56,244 nt of DNA from a virus, in IMG/VR virus record IMGVR_UViG_3300030419_002488, positions 1-56,244 of that record; one strand, 5' to 3'. The notes beneath the pieces are model-generated. The model worked only from the letters and a program-made list of their open reading frames with translations, had not been told where the DNA came from and ran no database searches. Every line of letters begins with the position of its first letter. Within the stretch, counting starts at the first letter, position 1. Both the position numbers and the translations under genes were made by a program. This document shows positions 1 through 8,017 of the stretch, in pieces.

Positions 1-98
1 CTTGTTGATATGGGATTTAATATGGGTGTGCCAAGATTAATGAAATTTGTTAATATGTGGAAAGCTATAGATAACGCTGATTTTCAATGGGCAAGCGA
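1..98. repeat. Left terminal direct repeat, exact part
   Basis: These 98 bases are identical to 55757-55854 at the other end of the window. Homology continues with scattered differences to 186, and again from about 187 to 239 against 56190-56244. The sequence is therefore one circular or terminally redundant genome whose ends overlap. The two overlaps are not the same allele, because the right copy carries an extra gene (55939-56175) that is absent here. Confidence 0.95.
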
Positions 99-189
99 AG
101 AGATGCTTGATTCTCGTTGGGCAAAACAAGTAAAGGGGAGAGCAACCCATTTATCTGAAGTTATGAAAACGGGAGAATGGGGTGAATAA
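1..189 (+). CDS. Lysozyme (GH24, T4-type), C-terminal fragment
   Basis: This is the C-terminal 62 codons of the endolysin that is complete at the other end of the window (55457-55942). The frame is open from base 1 and the protein ends in GEWGE, against GEWA in the full copy. The catalytic N-terminal half is missing only because the window starts inside the gene. Nearly all differences from the other copy are third-position or near the 3' end, so this is a second natural variant and not a pseudogene. Its last 8 bases overlap the start of the cysteine-rich gene that follows. Confidence 0.9.
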   Translation, partial: LVDMGFNMGVPRLMKFVNMWKAIDNADFQWASEEMLDSRWAKQVKGRATHLSEVMKTGEWGE

Positions 190-307
190 AAAACGATGTG
201 ACACTTGCGAATGTTACGAATGTAACTGTGACGAGTGTGAATGTGATTGCCACCACAATGATAGAGTTTCTACTGATCTTCATGATCGACAACCAGATAG
301 TGAATAA
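182..307 (+). CDS. Small cysteine-rich protein, metallothionein-like
   Basis: A 41-aa protein with eight cysteines in residues 6-23, arranged as C-x2-C-x-C repeated three times and closed by C-x-C-H-H. The core reads CDTCECYECNCDECECDC. This density and spacing is what metal-thiolate cluster proteins use, so binding of Zn, Cu or Cd is a reasonable inference. The tail after residue 25 is acidic and polar. The start is GTG, overlapping the lysozyme stop. The right-end copy begins with ATG at 56184 and has the same cysteine core but a different N-terminus (MDKKKR against VNKKR), which indicates that the protein is under selection. I do not recognise a named family. Confidence 0.72.
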   Translation: MNKKRCDTCECYECNCDECECDCHHNDRVSTDLHDRQPDSE

Positions 308-434
308 GACACAAAGATTTCAAGATATAGACAGGTGTCTGTATTTTGCAGAACGTTTAACCAAACAACCAACAATACCTTCTGAGGAAGGAGGTAAGCG
401 AATAACAGCATATTGCAAACCAGTAAACAAGTAA
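258..434 (+). CDS. Small conserved phage protein, unknown
   Basis: A 58-aa protein starting MIEFLLIF, with a short hydrophobic N-terminal strand, then a polar segment with CLYFAERL, and ending ITAYCKPV. This pattern recalls a small protein frequent in marine phage genomes whose role is unknown. The ATG at 258 is preferred. The frame is open further upstream from a GTG at 198, but that part is only the shifted reading of the cysteine-rich gene. It overlaps that gene by 50 bases and is followed 9 bases later by the next gene. Confidence 0.6.
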   Translation: MIEFLLIFMIDNQIVNKTQRFQDIDRCLYFAERLTKQPTIPSEEGGKRITAYCKPVNK

Positions 435-443
435 GGGGAATAC

Positions 444-887
444 ATGTTAGCAGAACTTGCAGCGGCAAATGCCGCCTTCGGGGTCATAAAAAGTTTTATT
501 TCTAACGGAAAAGAATTAGCAAGTTGTGGTAAACAAATTTCTGATTTCGTTTTTGCAAAAGAACAAATACAAAAAAAAGCAAACAAGAAAAGAGCAAAAG
601 GCGTAAGTGGGGGAGATTTAGAAGAGTTTATGGCTTTAGAAAAAATAAAGCAACAAGAAGATGAACTTAAACAAATTATGATTTATGCAGGGCGACCCGG
701 ACTTTGGCAAGATTGGCAAAGATTTCAAGCGGAAGCACGTAAATCACGAAGATACGCAGAAAAAATGGCTCAAAAACAAAGAGAAGAATTATTACAAATT
801 ATAGCGTGGAGTATTGGAGTTATAATATTTGTTGGTTTAACTGTTGCATTAGTGTATGGGGCTGCTAAATGGCAGGGAAAAATATAA
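444..887 (+). CDS. Membrane-anchored coiled-coil protein, unknown
   Basis: A 147-aa protein. It has a short Ala-rich N-terminus, a long charged helical region (about residues 30-120, rich in K, E and Q) and one hydrophobic segment near the C-terminus (about 121-143, IIAWSIGVIIFVGLTVALVY). A Shine-Dalgarno GGGGA lies 6 bases before the ATG. Proteins of this shape occur next to tail and lysis genes of marine podoviruses, and a lysis accessory or spanin-like role is possible. No lipobox or catalytic motif is visible, so the function is left open. Confidence 0.7.
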   Translation: MLAELAAANAAFGVIKSFISNGKELASCGKQISDFVFAKEQIQKKANKKRAKGVSGGDLEEFMALEKIKQQEDELKQIMIYAGRPGLWQDWQRFQAEARKSRRYAEKMAQKQREELLQIIAWSIGVIIFVGLTVALVYGAAKWQGKI

Positions 888-892
888 TTTAC

Positions 893-921
893 TTGCATTA
901 TACTTAGTTTATCTGTATAAT
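893..921 (+). promoter_or_regulatory. Sigma70-type promoter
   Basis: TTGCAT, a 17-bp spacer and a perfect TATAAT. It lies in the only gap between the lysis-side genes and the tail block, 26 bases before the next ATG. It is a good candidate for driving the tail and internal virion genes. Confidence 0.75.
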
Positions 922-946
922 AAAGCAATACAAGGAGTTATCCCCC

Positions 947-1150
947 ATGAAGACTTTAGCAGCCCAAGCATTAGCTTATCAATACAAATTACAGATTGAT
1001 ACATCAACAACAATAATTAATAATAGTGACAAAGCATTAAACCAGATAGATAAAGCATTAAAAGATTTATTAGAAGCAAGAGACAAATTAAGATTGTTGA
1101 ATGATATGGCGAAAGATAAACTTAAAGAAGGGGAAAAGAAATCTGAGTGA
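947..1150 (+). CDS. Small helical protein, unknown
   Basis: A 67-aa polar, Lys/Asp-rich protein that is predicted helical over nearly all its length (KALNQIDKALKDLLEARDKL has heptad character). A clear AAGGAG lies 10 bases before the ATG. It is the first gene behind the promoter at 893-921. Its stop overlaps the GTG start of the next gene (GTGA), so the two are probably translated together. No family recognised. Confidence 0.65.
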   Translation: MKTLAAQALAYQYKLQIDTSTTIINNSDKALNQIDKALKDLLEARDKLRLLNDMAKDKLKEGEKKSE

Positions 1151-1437
1151 ATCTAGGGTATAATGATAAAGTATTTCAAGTAGATATTATAAAATTAAAA
1201 AAAAGTTTACGAATTTTTATACCCAAAAAAGCCAAGCCGTTAAGATTTTTTACTACAGAGACTATAGAAAAATTAAATAAGTTTTTAAATAACCCTGTTA
1301 GAAAAAAGGAAAAACGCAAAGAATATTTAGAAAAAAGACAACTTCAAGAAAAAATAAAGTATTTAGAATTACAAAAAAAACTTGAAGAAGAAAAACAACT
1401 AACAAAGAAAAGACCTCGCAAAAGATATGGCAAGTAA
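1147..1437 (+). CDS. Basic coiled-coil protein, unknown
   Basis: A 96-aa very basic protein. Residues 50-96 are a charged helix rich in K, E and R that ends RPRKRYGK. The GTG start overlaps the preceding stop, and the end overlaps the next gene by 11 bases. The high positive charge would suit nucleic-acid or virion-core binding, but nothing specific can be claimed. Confidence 0.6.
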   Translation: MNLGYNDKVFQVDIIKLKKSLRIFIPKKAKPLRFFTTETIEKLNKFLNNPVRKKEKRKEYLEKRQLQEKIKYLELQKKLEEEKQLTKKRPRKRYGK

Positions 1438-2491
1438 TTATCTTACATTAGTAAACAACGTATTAAGAGATATGAATGAAGTAGAATTAACAAGTTCTAA
1501 TTTTGCTACTTCACGAGGGGTGCAAACTACAGTTAAAGATTACGTAAATAGATCTATATCAGATATACTTAACGCTGAACTTAACTGGCCCTTTACTCGA
1601 TCAGAAGGGGCAATGGATGTAATTGCAGGTAAACAATTATATAGTTACGCTAGTATATCATCTTCTTTAAAATACATTGATTACGACAACATATTTCTTA
1701 CACCAAAAGATTATATAACAAATGGTGACTTTGAAGTTAGTGGTTCAGCAAGTATAACAGGTTGGACTACTGTTTCTGGTAGCCCTGCAGCCAGTTCAAA
1801 GTTTGGTAATACAATGAGATTAACAAGTGCAGAAGCAACGCAAGCCGTTGCTGATCTTATTGTTGGAAGAACATACACAGTTCTTGTTCAGACAAGTGGT
1901 GCTACTCTTACTTTAGAGATTGGAACAAGTTCGGGAGCAGCCCAGACAAAATCATCTACTCTTACTATAAGTAGTGGTAACGAAGTATTACTATCTGAAT
2001 TAACATTTACAGCAACTGCAACAACTCACTATATTAGTTTTACTGAAGGTGCAGGGTCAACAGCGTACATTAAATTAGTTCAATTGATGGAGAATGTAAC
2101 TCCTATACCTTTAAAATATCTTTCTTACGAAGAATACAATGATTTGTACCGTGAAAGAGATTCCCGACCAGATGCTGACAAATTTGCAGATCCAGAATTT
2201 GTATACACAACTTACAACGATGAATTAGGTTTGACACCTATACCAGATACAAGCAATCGAACACTAAAGTTTGATTATTACATAACAAACACGGCTTTAT
2301 CTTCTTACGATGATACATCAATAATACCGACGAGATTTGAGCCTGTTGTTAATTCTCGTGCAAAGTATTACACATATATGTTTCGTTCAGACGTGCAAAC
2401 AGCACAATTTGCTTTGAAAGAATACGAAGATGGTATTAAACGTATGAGAGTAGAACTGATAAACAGAAAGAATTATATGAGGGCAGTATAA
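1427..2491 (+). CDS. Head-tail adaptor / tail tube-like protein with lectin-like insert
   Basis: A 354-aa protein. The N-terminal part (1-96) contains LTLVNNVLRDMNEVELTSS and a helical VNRSISDILNAEL segment, typical of podovirus adaptor-type proteins that sit below the portal. The C-terminal part (223-354) continues that fold with LKYLSYEEYNDLYRERD. Between them, residues about 97-222 form a Ser/Thr/Gly-rich all-beta stretch starting NGDFEVSGSASITGW, which looks like an inserted carbohydrate-binding (jelly-roll) module. The next gene, a tail stabilisation-type protein, starts at the base after the stop. Adaptor role inferred from position and partial motif. Confidence 0.65.
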   Translation: MASNYLTLVNNVLRDMNEVELTSSNFATSRGVQTTVKDYVNRSISDILNAELNWPFTRSEGAMDVIAGKQLYSYASISSSLKYIDYDNIFLTPKDYITNGDFEVSGSASITGWTTVSGSPAASSKFGNTMRLTSAEATQAVADLIVGRTYTVLVQTSGATLTLEIGTSSGAAQTKSSTLTISSGNEVLLSELTFTATATTHYISFTEGAGSTAYIKLVQLMENVTPIPLKYLSYEEYNDLYRERDSRPDADKFADPEFVYTTYNDELGLTPIPDTSNRTLKFDYYITNTALSSYDDTSIIPTRFEPVVNSRAKYYTYMFRSDVQTAQFALKEYEDGIKRMRVELINRKNYMRAV

Positions 2492-4039
2492 GTGGCGGAT
2501 CTTAGCGAAACTGGTGCATTTCCTTTTGTTTGTGAAGGTGGGTTAGTTCTTAACCAATCAACTTTCATAATGAAACCCGGACAAGCACTTGAATTGCTAA
2601 ATTTTGAACCCGACATTGAAGGCGGATACAGAAGAATAAGTGGGTTTAGTAAGTACGTATCAGCAATAGTTCCTCAAACAAGTTCATCTGGTGAAGAAGT
2701 TTTGATGGTTGCAACATTTGGATCGAGTGTTGTTGCTGCACGTGGAGAAAAGATACACAGTGCAACTCCGGGTGGATCAAGTTGGACTGAAAGAGATACA
2801 GGAAGAACAAGTGCAGGAAGATACGATTTTGAACGATTTAATTTTGATGGAAACGATAAATTAATTGTAGCAGACGGAGCAAATGCTCCTACAGTGTTTA
2901 ACACTTCCTTTACTGCAACAGATGTTTCATCAGGTGGTGGTGGAGAGGTTAGCACTGCAGTAACAGGTGCTAAATACGTAACTGCATTTAAAGATCACAT
3001 GTTTTATGCAGGCATGTCTGCAACTAAACAAGAGTTAGTTTTTAGTGTACCGTTTGATGAAGATAATTTTGCTACAGGTAGTGGTGCAGGAAGTATTAAA
3101 GTTGATGACGAGATAACAGGACTTAAAGTTTTCCGTGAAGACCTATTTATATTTTGTGAAAATAGAATATTTAAACTTTCAGGTACGTCAAGTAGTAACT
3201 TTGCTGTAACACCTGTTACTAGAAATATAGGGTGTGTAAATGGAAATACTATTCAAGAATTTGCAGGAGATCTTATCTTTCTTGGTCCTGACGGGTTACG
3301 CACTATTGCAGGTACTGCAAAAATTGGTGACGTTGAGTTGGGTACTATAAGTTCTAATGTCCAATCTATATTTGATGATAATTTATCTAGTGCTTCTGAA
3401 TTTCAATCAATAGTTATACCTGATAAGACTCAATACCGAATATTTTTTACTAAAGATGGTCAAGGTCAAAATACAACAAGAGGTGTAATTTGTGTTCTTA
3501 GAGGACAACAATTTGAATTTTCAGAAATGCGGGGTATTAGACCAACAGCAACAGATACATTTGTATCATCGGGGGATGTATTAGCTATACACGGTGCAGG
3601 GGATGGTTACATTTACAGACAAGAGTCAGGTAACGATTTTGATGGCACATCTATAAATGGAAGATACCGAAGCCCAGACCTTACACTTAACGATCCGGGT
3701 ATCAGAAAACACATGCAAAGAGTAGTTGTTAACTACGCACCAGAATCTTCTATTGACGCAGACCTTTTTGTTCGGTATGATTATGAGAGTAAAGATTCTG
3801 CACGACCCGCCGCATACGCTTTAGATTCAAGTGATATTGCGGCAATATACGCCACTTCTACATACGGTTCAGGTTCATCTGTAACAGGTACGTATGGTGG
3901 TGCATCTCAACCCTTAGTAAGACAAGCCGTAGAAGGATCTGGGTTTGCAATAGCTTTAAGGGTAAATGACGGGGGAACAACCGCACCCTATTCACTAAAA
4001 GGATTCCAATTGGAATATCAACTAGGAGCGAGAAGATAA
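2492..4039 (+). CDS. Tail protein, P22 gp10-like stabilisation / tail tube
   Basis: A 515-aa, mostly beta protein, starting at GTG directly behind the preceding stop (MADLSETGAFPF). The N-terminus contains KPGQALELLNFEPDIEGGYRR, a pattern found in podovirus tail proteins that follow the adaptor (P22 gp10-like 'packaged DNA stabilisation' proteins). The middle has regularly spaced Gly-Asp turns, consistent with a propeller-like fold. It lies between the adaptor and the fibre genes, as expected for a tail hub or needle-base component. Exact family not confirmed. Confidence 0.65.
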   Translation: MADLSETGAFPFVCEGGLVLNQSTFIMKPGQALELLNFEPDIEGGYRRISGFSKYVSAIVPQTSSSGEEVLMVATFGSSVVAARGEKIHSATPGGSSWTERDTGRTSAGRYDFERFNFDGNDKLIVADGANAPTVFNTSFTATDVSSGGGGEVSTAVTGAKYVTAFKDHMFYAGMSATKQELVFSVPFDEDNFATGSGAGSIKVDDEITGLKVFREDLFIFCENRIFKLSGTSSSNFAVTPVTRNIGCVNGNTIQEFAGDLIFLGPDGLRTIAGTAKIGDVELGTISSNVQSIFDDNLSSASEFQSIVIPDKTQYRIFFTKDGQGQNTTRGVICVLRGQQFEFSEMRGIRPTATDTFVSSGDVLAIHGAGDGYIYRQESGNDFDGTSINGRYRSPDLTLNDPGIRKHMQRVVVNYAPESSIDADLFVRYDYESKDSARPAAYALDSSDIAAIYATSTYGSGSSVTGTYGGASQPLVRQAVEGSGFAIALRVNDGGTTAPYSLKGFQLEYQLGARR

Positions 4040-5926
4040 ATGGGAGCAACCTATACAAGACAATCTTCGTATAGTGATGGAGACGTAATAACTGCGGCTC
4101 ATACCAATGATGAGTTTAATCAGTTATTAGCGGCTTTCCAAGCATCAACGGGGCATACCCACGATGGTACAGCTAACGAAGGGGGACCAATTACTAAACT
4201 TCTAGGTAATTCTATTACACTGGGAGCAGGCACAGCAGGCACGGATATAACACTTACATTTGATGGTGAAACATCCGATGGTGTTATGTACTGGATGGAA
4301 GACGAAGATCACTTTAAATTTGCCGACGACGTTGTTATAGACAGTACAAAAAAGTTATATTTTTACGATGAAGGCGGAGAATATATCTACGCTTCTGCAG
4401 ACGGGCAGTTAGATCTTGTAGCGGGAACAGAAATTCAAATTGCAGCAACAACCATAGATATAAATGGTGCTGTTGATATATCAGGCAATACAACTATAGG
4501 TGGAAGTTTAATAATAGGTGGTAGCACTTTATCTTCTGCTGAACTAACATTTTTAGACGGAGTTACTGCAGGAACAGTATCAGCAAGTAAAGCACTTGTG
4601 GTTGATAGTGACAAAGATATAGCAAGTTTACGTAACATTACATTGACAGGTGAACTTGATGCAGGTTCTCTTGATGTATCAGGTGATGCAGACATTGATG
4701 GAACATTAGAAGCGGATGCAATCACAGTTGACGGGGTTGCACTAGCAACATATATTAGGGATACTGTTGGAACAAACATGCTTTCAAGTAACACTGAAAG
4801 TGGTATAACAGTAACTTATGATACATCTAATGATAATATAGATTTTGCGATTGATGCCGCACAAACAGGCATTACAAGTTTACTTGCTACCGATATAAAA
4901 ATCGGGGAAGATGATGAAACAAAGATAGACTTTGAAACTGCTGACGAAATACATTTCTACGCAAATAATGTAAGTCTAATATCTCTTACTAATGCAAACA
5001 GTGGTGACGCAGTATTAACTGTACCAACTGCAGATAAAAACTTTACAATTAAGGGAACAGATGGTTCTTCTGCAGTTACTGCTTTAGACATTGACATGGC
5101 GGCTTCTGGGGATGCTACATTTAACAATAAAGTTATTGCTGCTGAACTTGATATTTCTGGAGATGTTGATGTTGACGGAACACTTGAAGCAGACGCAATT
5201 ACAGTTGACGGAACAGCGTTAGCAACGTATATAAGAGATACAGTTGGCACAAACATGTTATCTAGTAATACAGAAAGTGGTATTACTGTAACTTACGACA
5301 CAAGCAATGATAACATTGACTTCGCAATAGATGCTGCACAAACTGGGATAACAAGTTTGTTAGCAACAGATATAAAGATTGGTGAAGATGACCAAACTAA
5401 AATAGATTTTGAAACTGCAGATGAAATACATTTTTACGCAAATAATGTAAGTCTAATATCTCTTACTAATGAAAATAGTGGGGATGCAGTGTTGACTGTT
5501 CCTACTGCTGACAAAAACTTCGCTATCAAAGGAACAGACGGCTCTTCAGGCATTACTGCTCTTGATATAGACATGGCAGATTCAGGTAAAGCTACCTTTA
5601 ACGGTGATGTTAACGTAGGTGGGGAAGTACAAACTGCAAATATAGGATATACTGATGGTGATAATGCGATGTCAATTGCAGACGGAGGAGCAGTTACTTT
5701 TTCACAAGCACCAGTATTTCCCGATGGATCAATTAACATAGCCGACTTAGATATAGACGGTGGAAGTGACATAGGGGCTGATTTAACTACATCAGACTTA
5801 ATTGTAGTAGACGATGGAGCAAGTGGGGCTAACAGAAAAGCTGCTTTATCGAGATTAACAACATTTATGAGTGGACAAGGGTTTTCAACAGACGATCCGA
5901 CCGCACTTGCCATCGCTTTGGGCTGA
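4040..5926 (+). CDS. Large tail fibre / tail spike-like protein with internal duplication
   Basis: A 628-aa protein. The N-terminus (MGATYTRQSSYSDGDVITAA, then a HTHDGT motif) is the usual start of marine phage fibre proteins that attach to the tail. The body is a repetitive beta sequence rich in D, T, A and G, with LDISGD/LDVSGD and TEADAITVDG-like repeats. Two long copies of a 159-residue unit lie at about residues 204-363 and 363-522. No protease or lyase motif was seen. The start follows the previous stop without a gap. It probably forms a trimeric fibre carrying the small receptor-type proteins encoded next. Confidence 0.75.
   Translation: MGATYTRQSSYSDGDVITAAHTNDEFNQLLAAFQASTGHTHDGTANEGGPITKLLGNSITLGAGTAGTDITLTFDGETSDGVMYWMEDEDHFKFADDVVIDSTKKLYFYDEGGEYIYASADGQLDLVAGTEIQIAATTIDINGAVDISGNTTIGGSLIIGGSTLSSAELTFLDGVTAGTVSASKALVVDSDKDIASLRNITLTGELDAGSLDVSGDADIDGTLEADAITVDGVALATYIRDTVGTNMLSSNTESGITVTYDTSNDNIDFAIDAAQTGITSLLATDIKIGEDDETKIDFETADEIHFYANNVSLISLTNANSGDAVLTVPTADKNFTIKGTDGSSAVTALDIDMAASGDATFNNKVIAAELDISGDVDVDGTLEADAITVDGTALATYIRDTVGTNMLSSNTESGITVTYDTSNDNIDFAIDAAQTGITSLLATDIKIGEDDQTKIDFETADEIHFYANNVSLISLTNENSGDAVLTVPTADKNFAIKGTDGSSGITALDIDMADSGKATFNGDVNVGGEVQTANIGYTDGDNAMSIADGGAVTFSQAPVFPDGSINIADLDIDGGSDIGADLTTSDLIVVDDGASGANRKAALSRLTTFMSGQGFSTDDPTALAIALG
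4651..5605 (+). repeat. Two-copy 477-bp in-frame tandem duplication inside the fibre gene
   Basis: Copies run from about 4651 to 5127 and from 5128 to 5605, with a period of exactly 477 bp (159 codons). The proteins are nearly identical, with long runs such as YIRDTVGTNMLSSNTESG in both. The DNA differs at many third positions, except for one 37-bp block (4958-4994 and 5435-5471) that is identical. This looks like an old duplication held by selection, with a small patch of recent gene conversion. Confidence 0.9.
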
Positions 5927-5940
5927 TATAGGAGAAAATA

Positions 5941-6300
5941 ATGGCAAATACATTTAAAGTAGTAACTTTTGCAGCCGAGCCAAATTCTGCAGGAACTCCA
6001 TATACTATTTATACCACACCAAGTAGCACAACAACAGTTGTAATTGGGTTAATCTTAACAAATATACATACTTCACAGGTTACTGCAGAAGTAGAACTTG
6101 TTAGTGACACATCAGGTGGTGGTAGAGGAGCTACGAACGGAACAGCGTTTCTTGCAAAAGATGTACCTATACCAGTAGGTTCGTCTTTAGAATTGTTATC
6201 GGGAGGTAAAGTAATACTAGAAACAACAGATATTTTAAAAGTGGACTGTAGTGTCGCTGACAAATTAAGTGGTACACTAAGTATAATGGAGATTACATAA
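5941..6300 (+). CDS. Small beta-rich virion protein, unknown
   Basis: A 119-aa beta-rich protein (MANTFKVVTFAAEPNSAGTP, TVVIGLILTNIH, ending SGTLSIMEIT). A GGAG lies 6 bases before the ATG. Proteins of this size and pattern commonly sit in tail-fibre operons of marine phages, and a fibre accessory or tail decoration role is plausible. No signal peptide or catalytic motif is present. Confidence 0.65.
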   Translation: MANTFKVVTFAAEPNSAGTPYTIYTTPSSTTTVVIGLILTNIHTSQVTAEVELVSDTSGGGRGATNGTAFLAKDVPIPVGSSLELLSGGKVILETTDILKVDCSVADKLSGTLSIMEIT

Positions 6301-6301
6301 T

Positions 6302-6754
6302 ATGCCCTATATAGGTAATGAAGTTCCTGCACACTTTCAGTCATCACCTGCAGTCGTAAGATTTAGTGGGGATGGTTCTGATACTACATTTGCATTAGGA
6401 AGAACTATAGGTTCTGTTCAAGATATACTTGTATCGGTTGATGGTGTTGTCCAAGACAGTGCCGCTTATACTGTTCCTGATGGTTCTACATTAACATTTA
6501 CTGCTGCACCAAGTTCAAATTCAGGTAATAATATTTTTGTTTATTTTCTTGAACCAAATGCAGGTTCAGTTACTCCTGCAGCAGAAAATAAAGGTAATTT
6601 TAAAGCAGGTGGTTTATTTAAAACAAACGCACAAACTTTAGATTCAAACGTAACTATCTTGGCTACAGAAAATGCACAAGTTACAGGTCCACTTACAGTT
6701 TCAAGTGGAGTTACACTTACTATTGAAAGTGGTGGAAGGTTGGTAACATCATGA
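6302..6754 (+). CDS. Tail fibre N-terminal-domain-like protein
   Basis: A 150-aa protein. The N-terminus MPYIGNEVPAHFQSS is followed by a domain with TFALGRTIGSVQDILVSVDG and YTVPDGSTLTFTAAP. These are the marks of the T7 gp17 N-terminal-like domain that many phages use to fix a fibre to the tail. The C-terminus is a short beta-helix-like tail. It shares the MPYIG start and domain type with the gene at 9298-9759, so the block contains two anchors. Its stop overlaps the next start (ATGA). Confidence 0.7.
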   Translation: MPYIGNEVPAHFQSSPAVVRFSGDGSDTTFALGRTIGSVQDILVSVDGVVQDSAAYTVPDGSTLTFTAAPSSNSGNNIFVYFLEPNAGSVTPAAENKGNFKAGGLFKTNAQTLDSNVTILATENAQVTGPLTVSSGVTLTIESGGRLVTS

Positions 6755-7182
6755 GTAATATTTATGTAGATACAATACGAAAGACTGGTGGTTCATTAGG
6801 AACAGACATAAGAATTAAGAATACATCTGTATATGAATCTGATGGTGGCACAAGTGTTACACAGAATTTAGTGCAGGGGTTATGTAAACATTGGGTAAGT
6901 TTTGACCCATTAGACAGTAATAACTTGGAAGATTCATATAATAATGCTTCTGTTACAGATGTTAATACAGGACAGTTTACATTTACAAATACTAATAATA
7001 TGGCAAATGCAAATCATGCACCCTTAATAGGTTCAGAAATACAAACTGATTACCGAGATGCAGCAGATTCTGTATTATCTACACCACGCACCACAACTTC
7101 AATGGGTGCATATCATGTTGAAAACAATACGGCTACAGACAATGCTATTCTTACAATGGCAACATTTGGAGACCTAGCATGA
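6751..7182 (+). CDS. GDLA-family fibre-tip protein 1
   Basis: A 143-aa member of a family of seven short proteins in this block, all ending in G-D-L-A. The core is QNLVQGLCKHWVSFD, followed by an NMANANHA segment. This matches the pattern 'QQGLAKxW...Dsxn...NxMxNANY' seen in C-terminal domains of marine phage fibres. The N-terminus (IYVDTI) resembles LKVDTI in its relatives. It is joined by ATGA overlaps on both sides. Probably a receptor-contacting or fibre-tip subunit, inferred from context. Confidence 0.7.
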   Translation: MSNIYVDTIRKTGGSLGTDIRIKNTSVYESDGGTSVTQNLVQGLCKHWVSFDPLDSNNLEDSYNNASVTDVNTGQFTFTNTNNMANANHAPLIGSEIQTDYRDAADSVLSTPRTTTSMGAYHVENNTATDNAILTMATFGDLA

Positions 7183-7586
7183 GTACCTTAAAAACAAACA
7201 CCTTAACAGGTACAACTTCAGCAGGTAGCATTGTTGTTACAGGAGAGGGTGGTTCTACCACAACGAACTTACAACAAGGTCTTGCTAAAGTTTGGTGTTC
7301 TGCAACTATTAGTAGTAACACTCATACAATTCAGGATAGTCTTAATGTAACTTCTTTAACTGATGGAGGTGCGGGTATTACTTCTGTGGTCATTGCTAAC
7401 GATATGAATAATGATGATTATGCTGTTTCTGCTTGTATAGGAATAGATGGTGCAAGATGTTTTGCAAACTTAAATGCAAACTCTGATGTAACTACAGGGA
7501 GTTATAAAATGAATAGCTCAAATCATGCAGGTGGTTTTGAAGATTATGACGTATTTGGCAGTTCAATACACGGAGATTTAGCATAA
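7179..7586 (+). CDS. GDLA-family fibre-tip protein 2
   Basis: A 135-aa paralogue. The N-terminus (LKTNTLTGTTSAGSIVVTGE) and centre (TTTNLQQGLAKVW) are almost the same as in copy 6 (10166-10591), while the rest differs. A conserved NDMNNDDYAV segment follows, and the end is SSIHGDLA. Strong conservation of the shaft next to a variable distal part is what one expects for receptor-binding modules. Starts in an ATGA overlap and ends in a TAATG overlap. Confidence 0.72.
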   Translation: MSTLKTNTLTGTTSAGSIVVTGEGGSTTTNLQQGLAKVWCSATISSNTHTIQDSLNVTSLTDGGAGITSVVIANDMNNDDYAVSACIGIDGARCFANLNANSDVTTGSYKMNSSNHAGGFEDYDVFGSSIHGDLA

Positions 7587-8017
7587 TGGCAAACGGAACA
7601 ATAGCATTTGATACATTAACAACATCTGACCAAGTTAGCACTGGTACAGAGAAGTCTGTTGATACAAGTTATATTTATAATGGGGTTGCTAAATATTTAG
7701 TTCATTATAATCAATCTACTCCTGCTGTTTTAAAAAGTTTAAACAGTAGTTCTGTTTCAGATGATTCAGCAGGTCATTTTACAATTAACTATACAAATAA
7801 TTTTAGTGATGCTTTATATTTGTTAAATAGTGGACTTCATGAAAATACAGATGATGCAGATTCAGACAGAGGGGGTCATTCTATAGGTTTTGAAAACGGA
7901 CAAACAGAAACAACAGCATTGGCAAAAATAAATTATTTGTATGGTGCAAGTCAGAGTAGTGCTTCTACAGATGAGGATACAACTTCAAGCCATACTTTAT
8001 ATGGAGATTTAGCATGA
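7586..8017 (+). CDS. GDLA-family fibre-tip protein 3
   Basis: A 143-aa, the most divergent paralogue. The core is YNGVAKYLVHYN, with S(V)SDDSAGHFTINYTNNF in the place of the usual 'DNGTGDY...N' segment, and the end is LYGDLA. It is Ser/Thr/Asp-rich, acidic and without cysteine. It follows the previous gene by a TAATG overlap and overlaps the next by ATGA. Confidence 0.7.
   Translation: MANGTIAFDTLTTSDQVSTGTEKSVDTSYIYNGVAKYLVHYNQSTPAVLKSLNSSSVSDDSAGHFTINYTNNFSDALYLLNSGLHENTDDADSDRGGHSIGFENGQTETTALAKINYLYGASQSSASTDEDTTSSHTLYGDLA

Noticed and set aside
198-257. Upstream extension of the small gene at 258-434 from a GTG
   Set aside because: This stretch is the shifted reading of the cysteine-rich gene and gives an unnatural VTNVTVTSVNV repeat. 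The ATG at 258 has a more usual start.
4435-5913. Long minus-strand open frames opposite the fibre gene
   Set aside because: They mirror the Asp/Thr/Ala-rich fibre repeats and repeat with them. No start signal or operon context.
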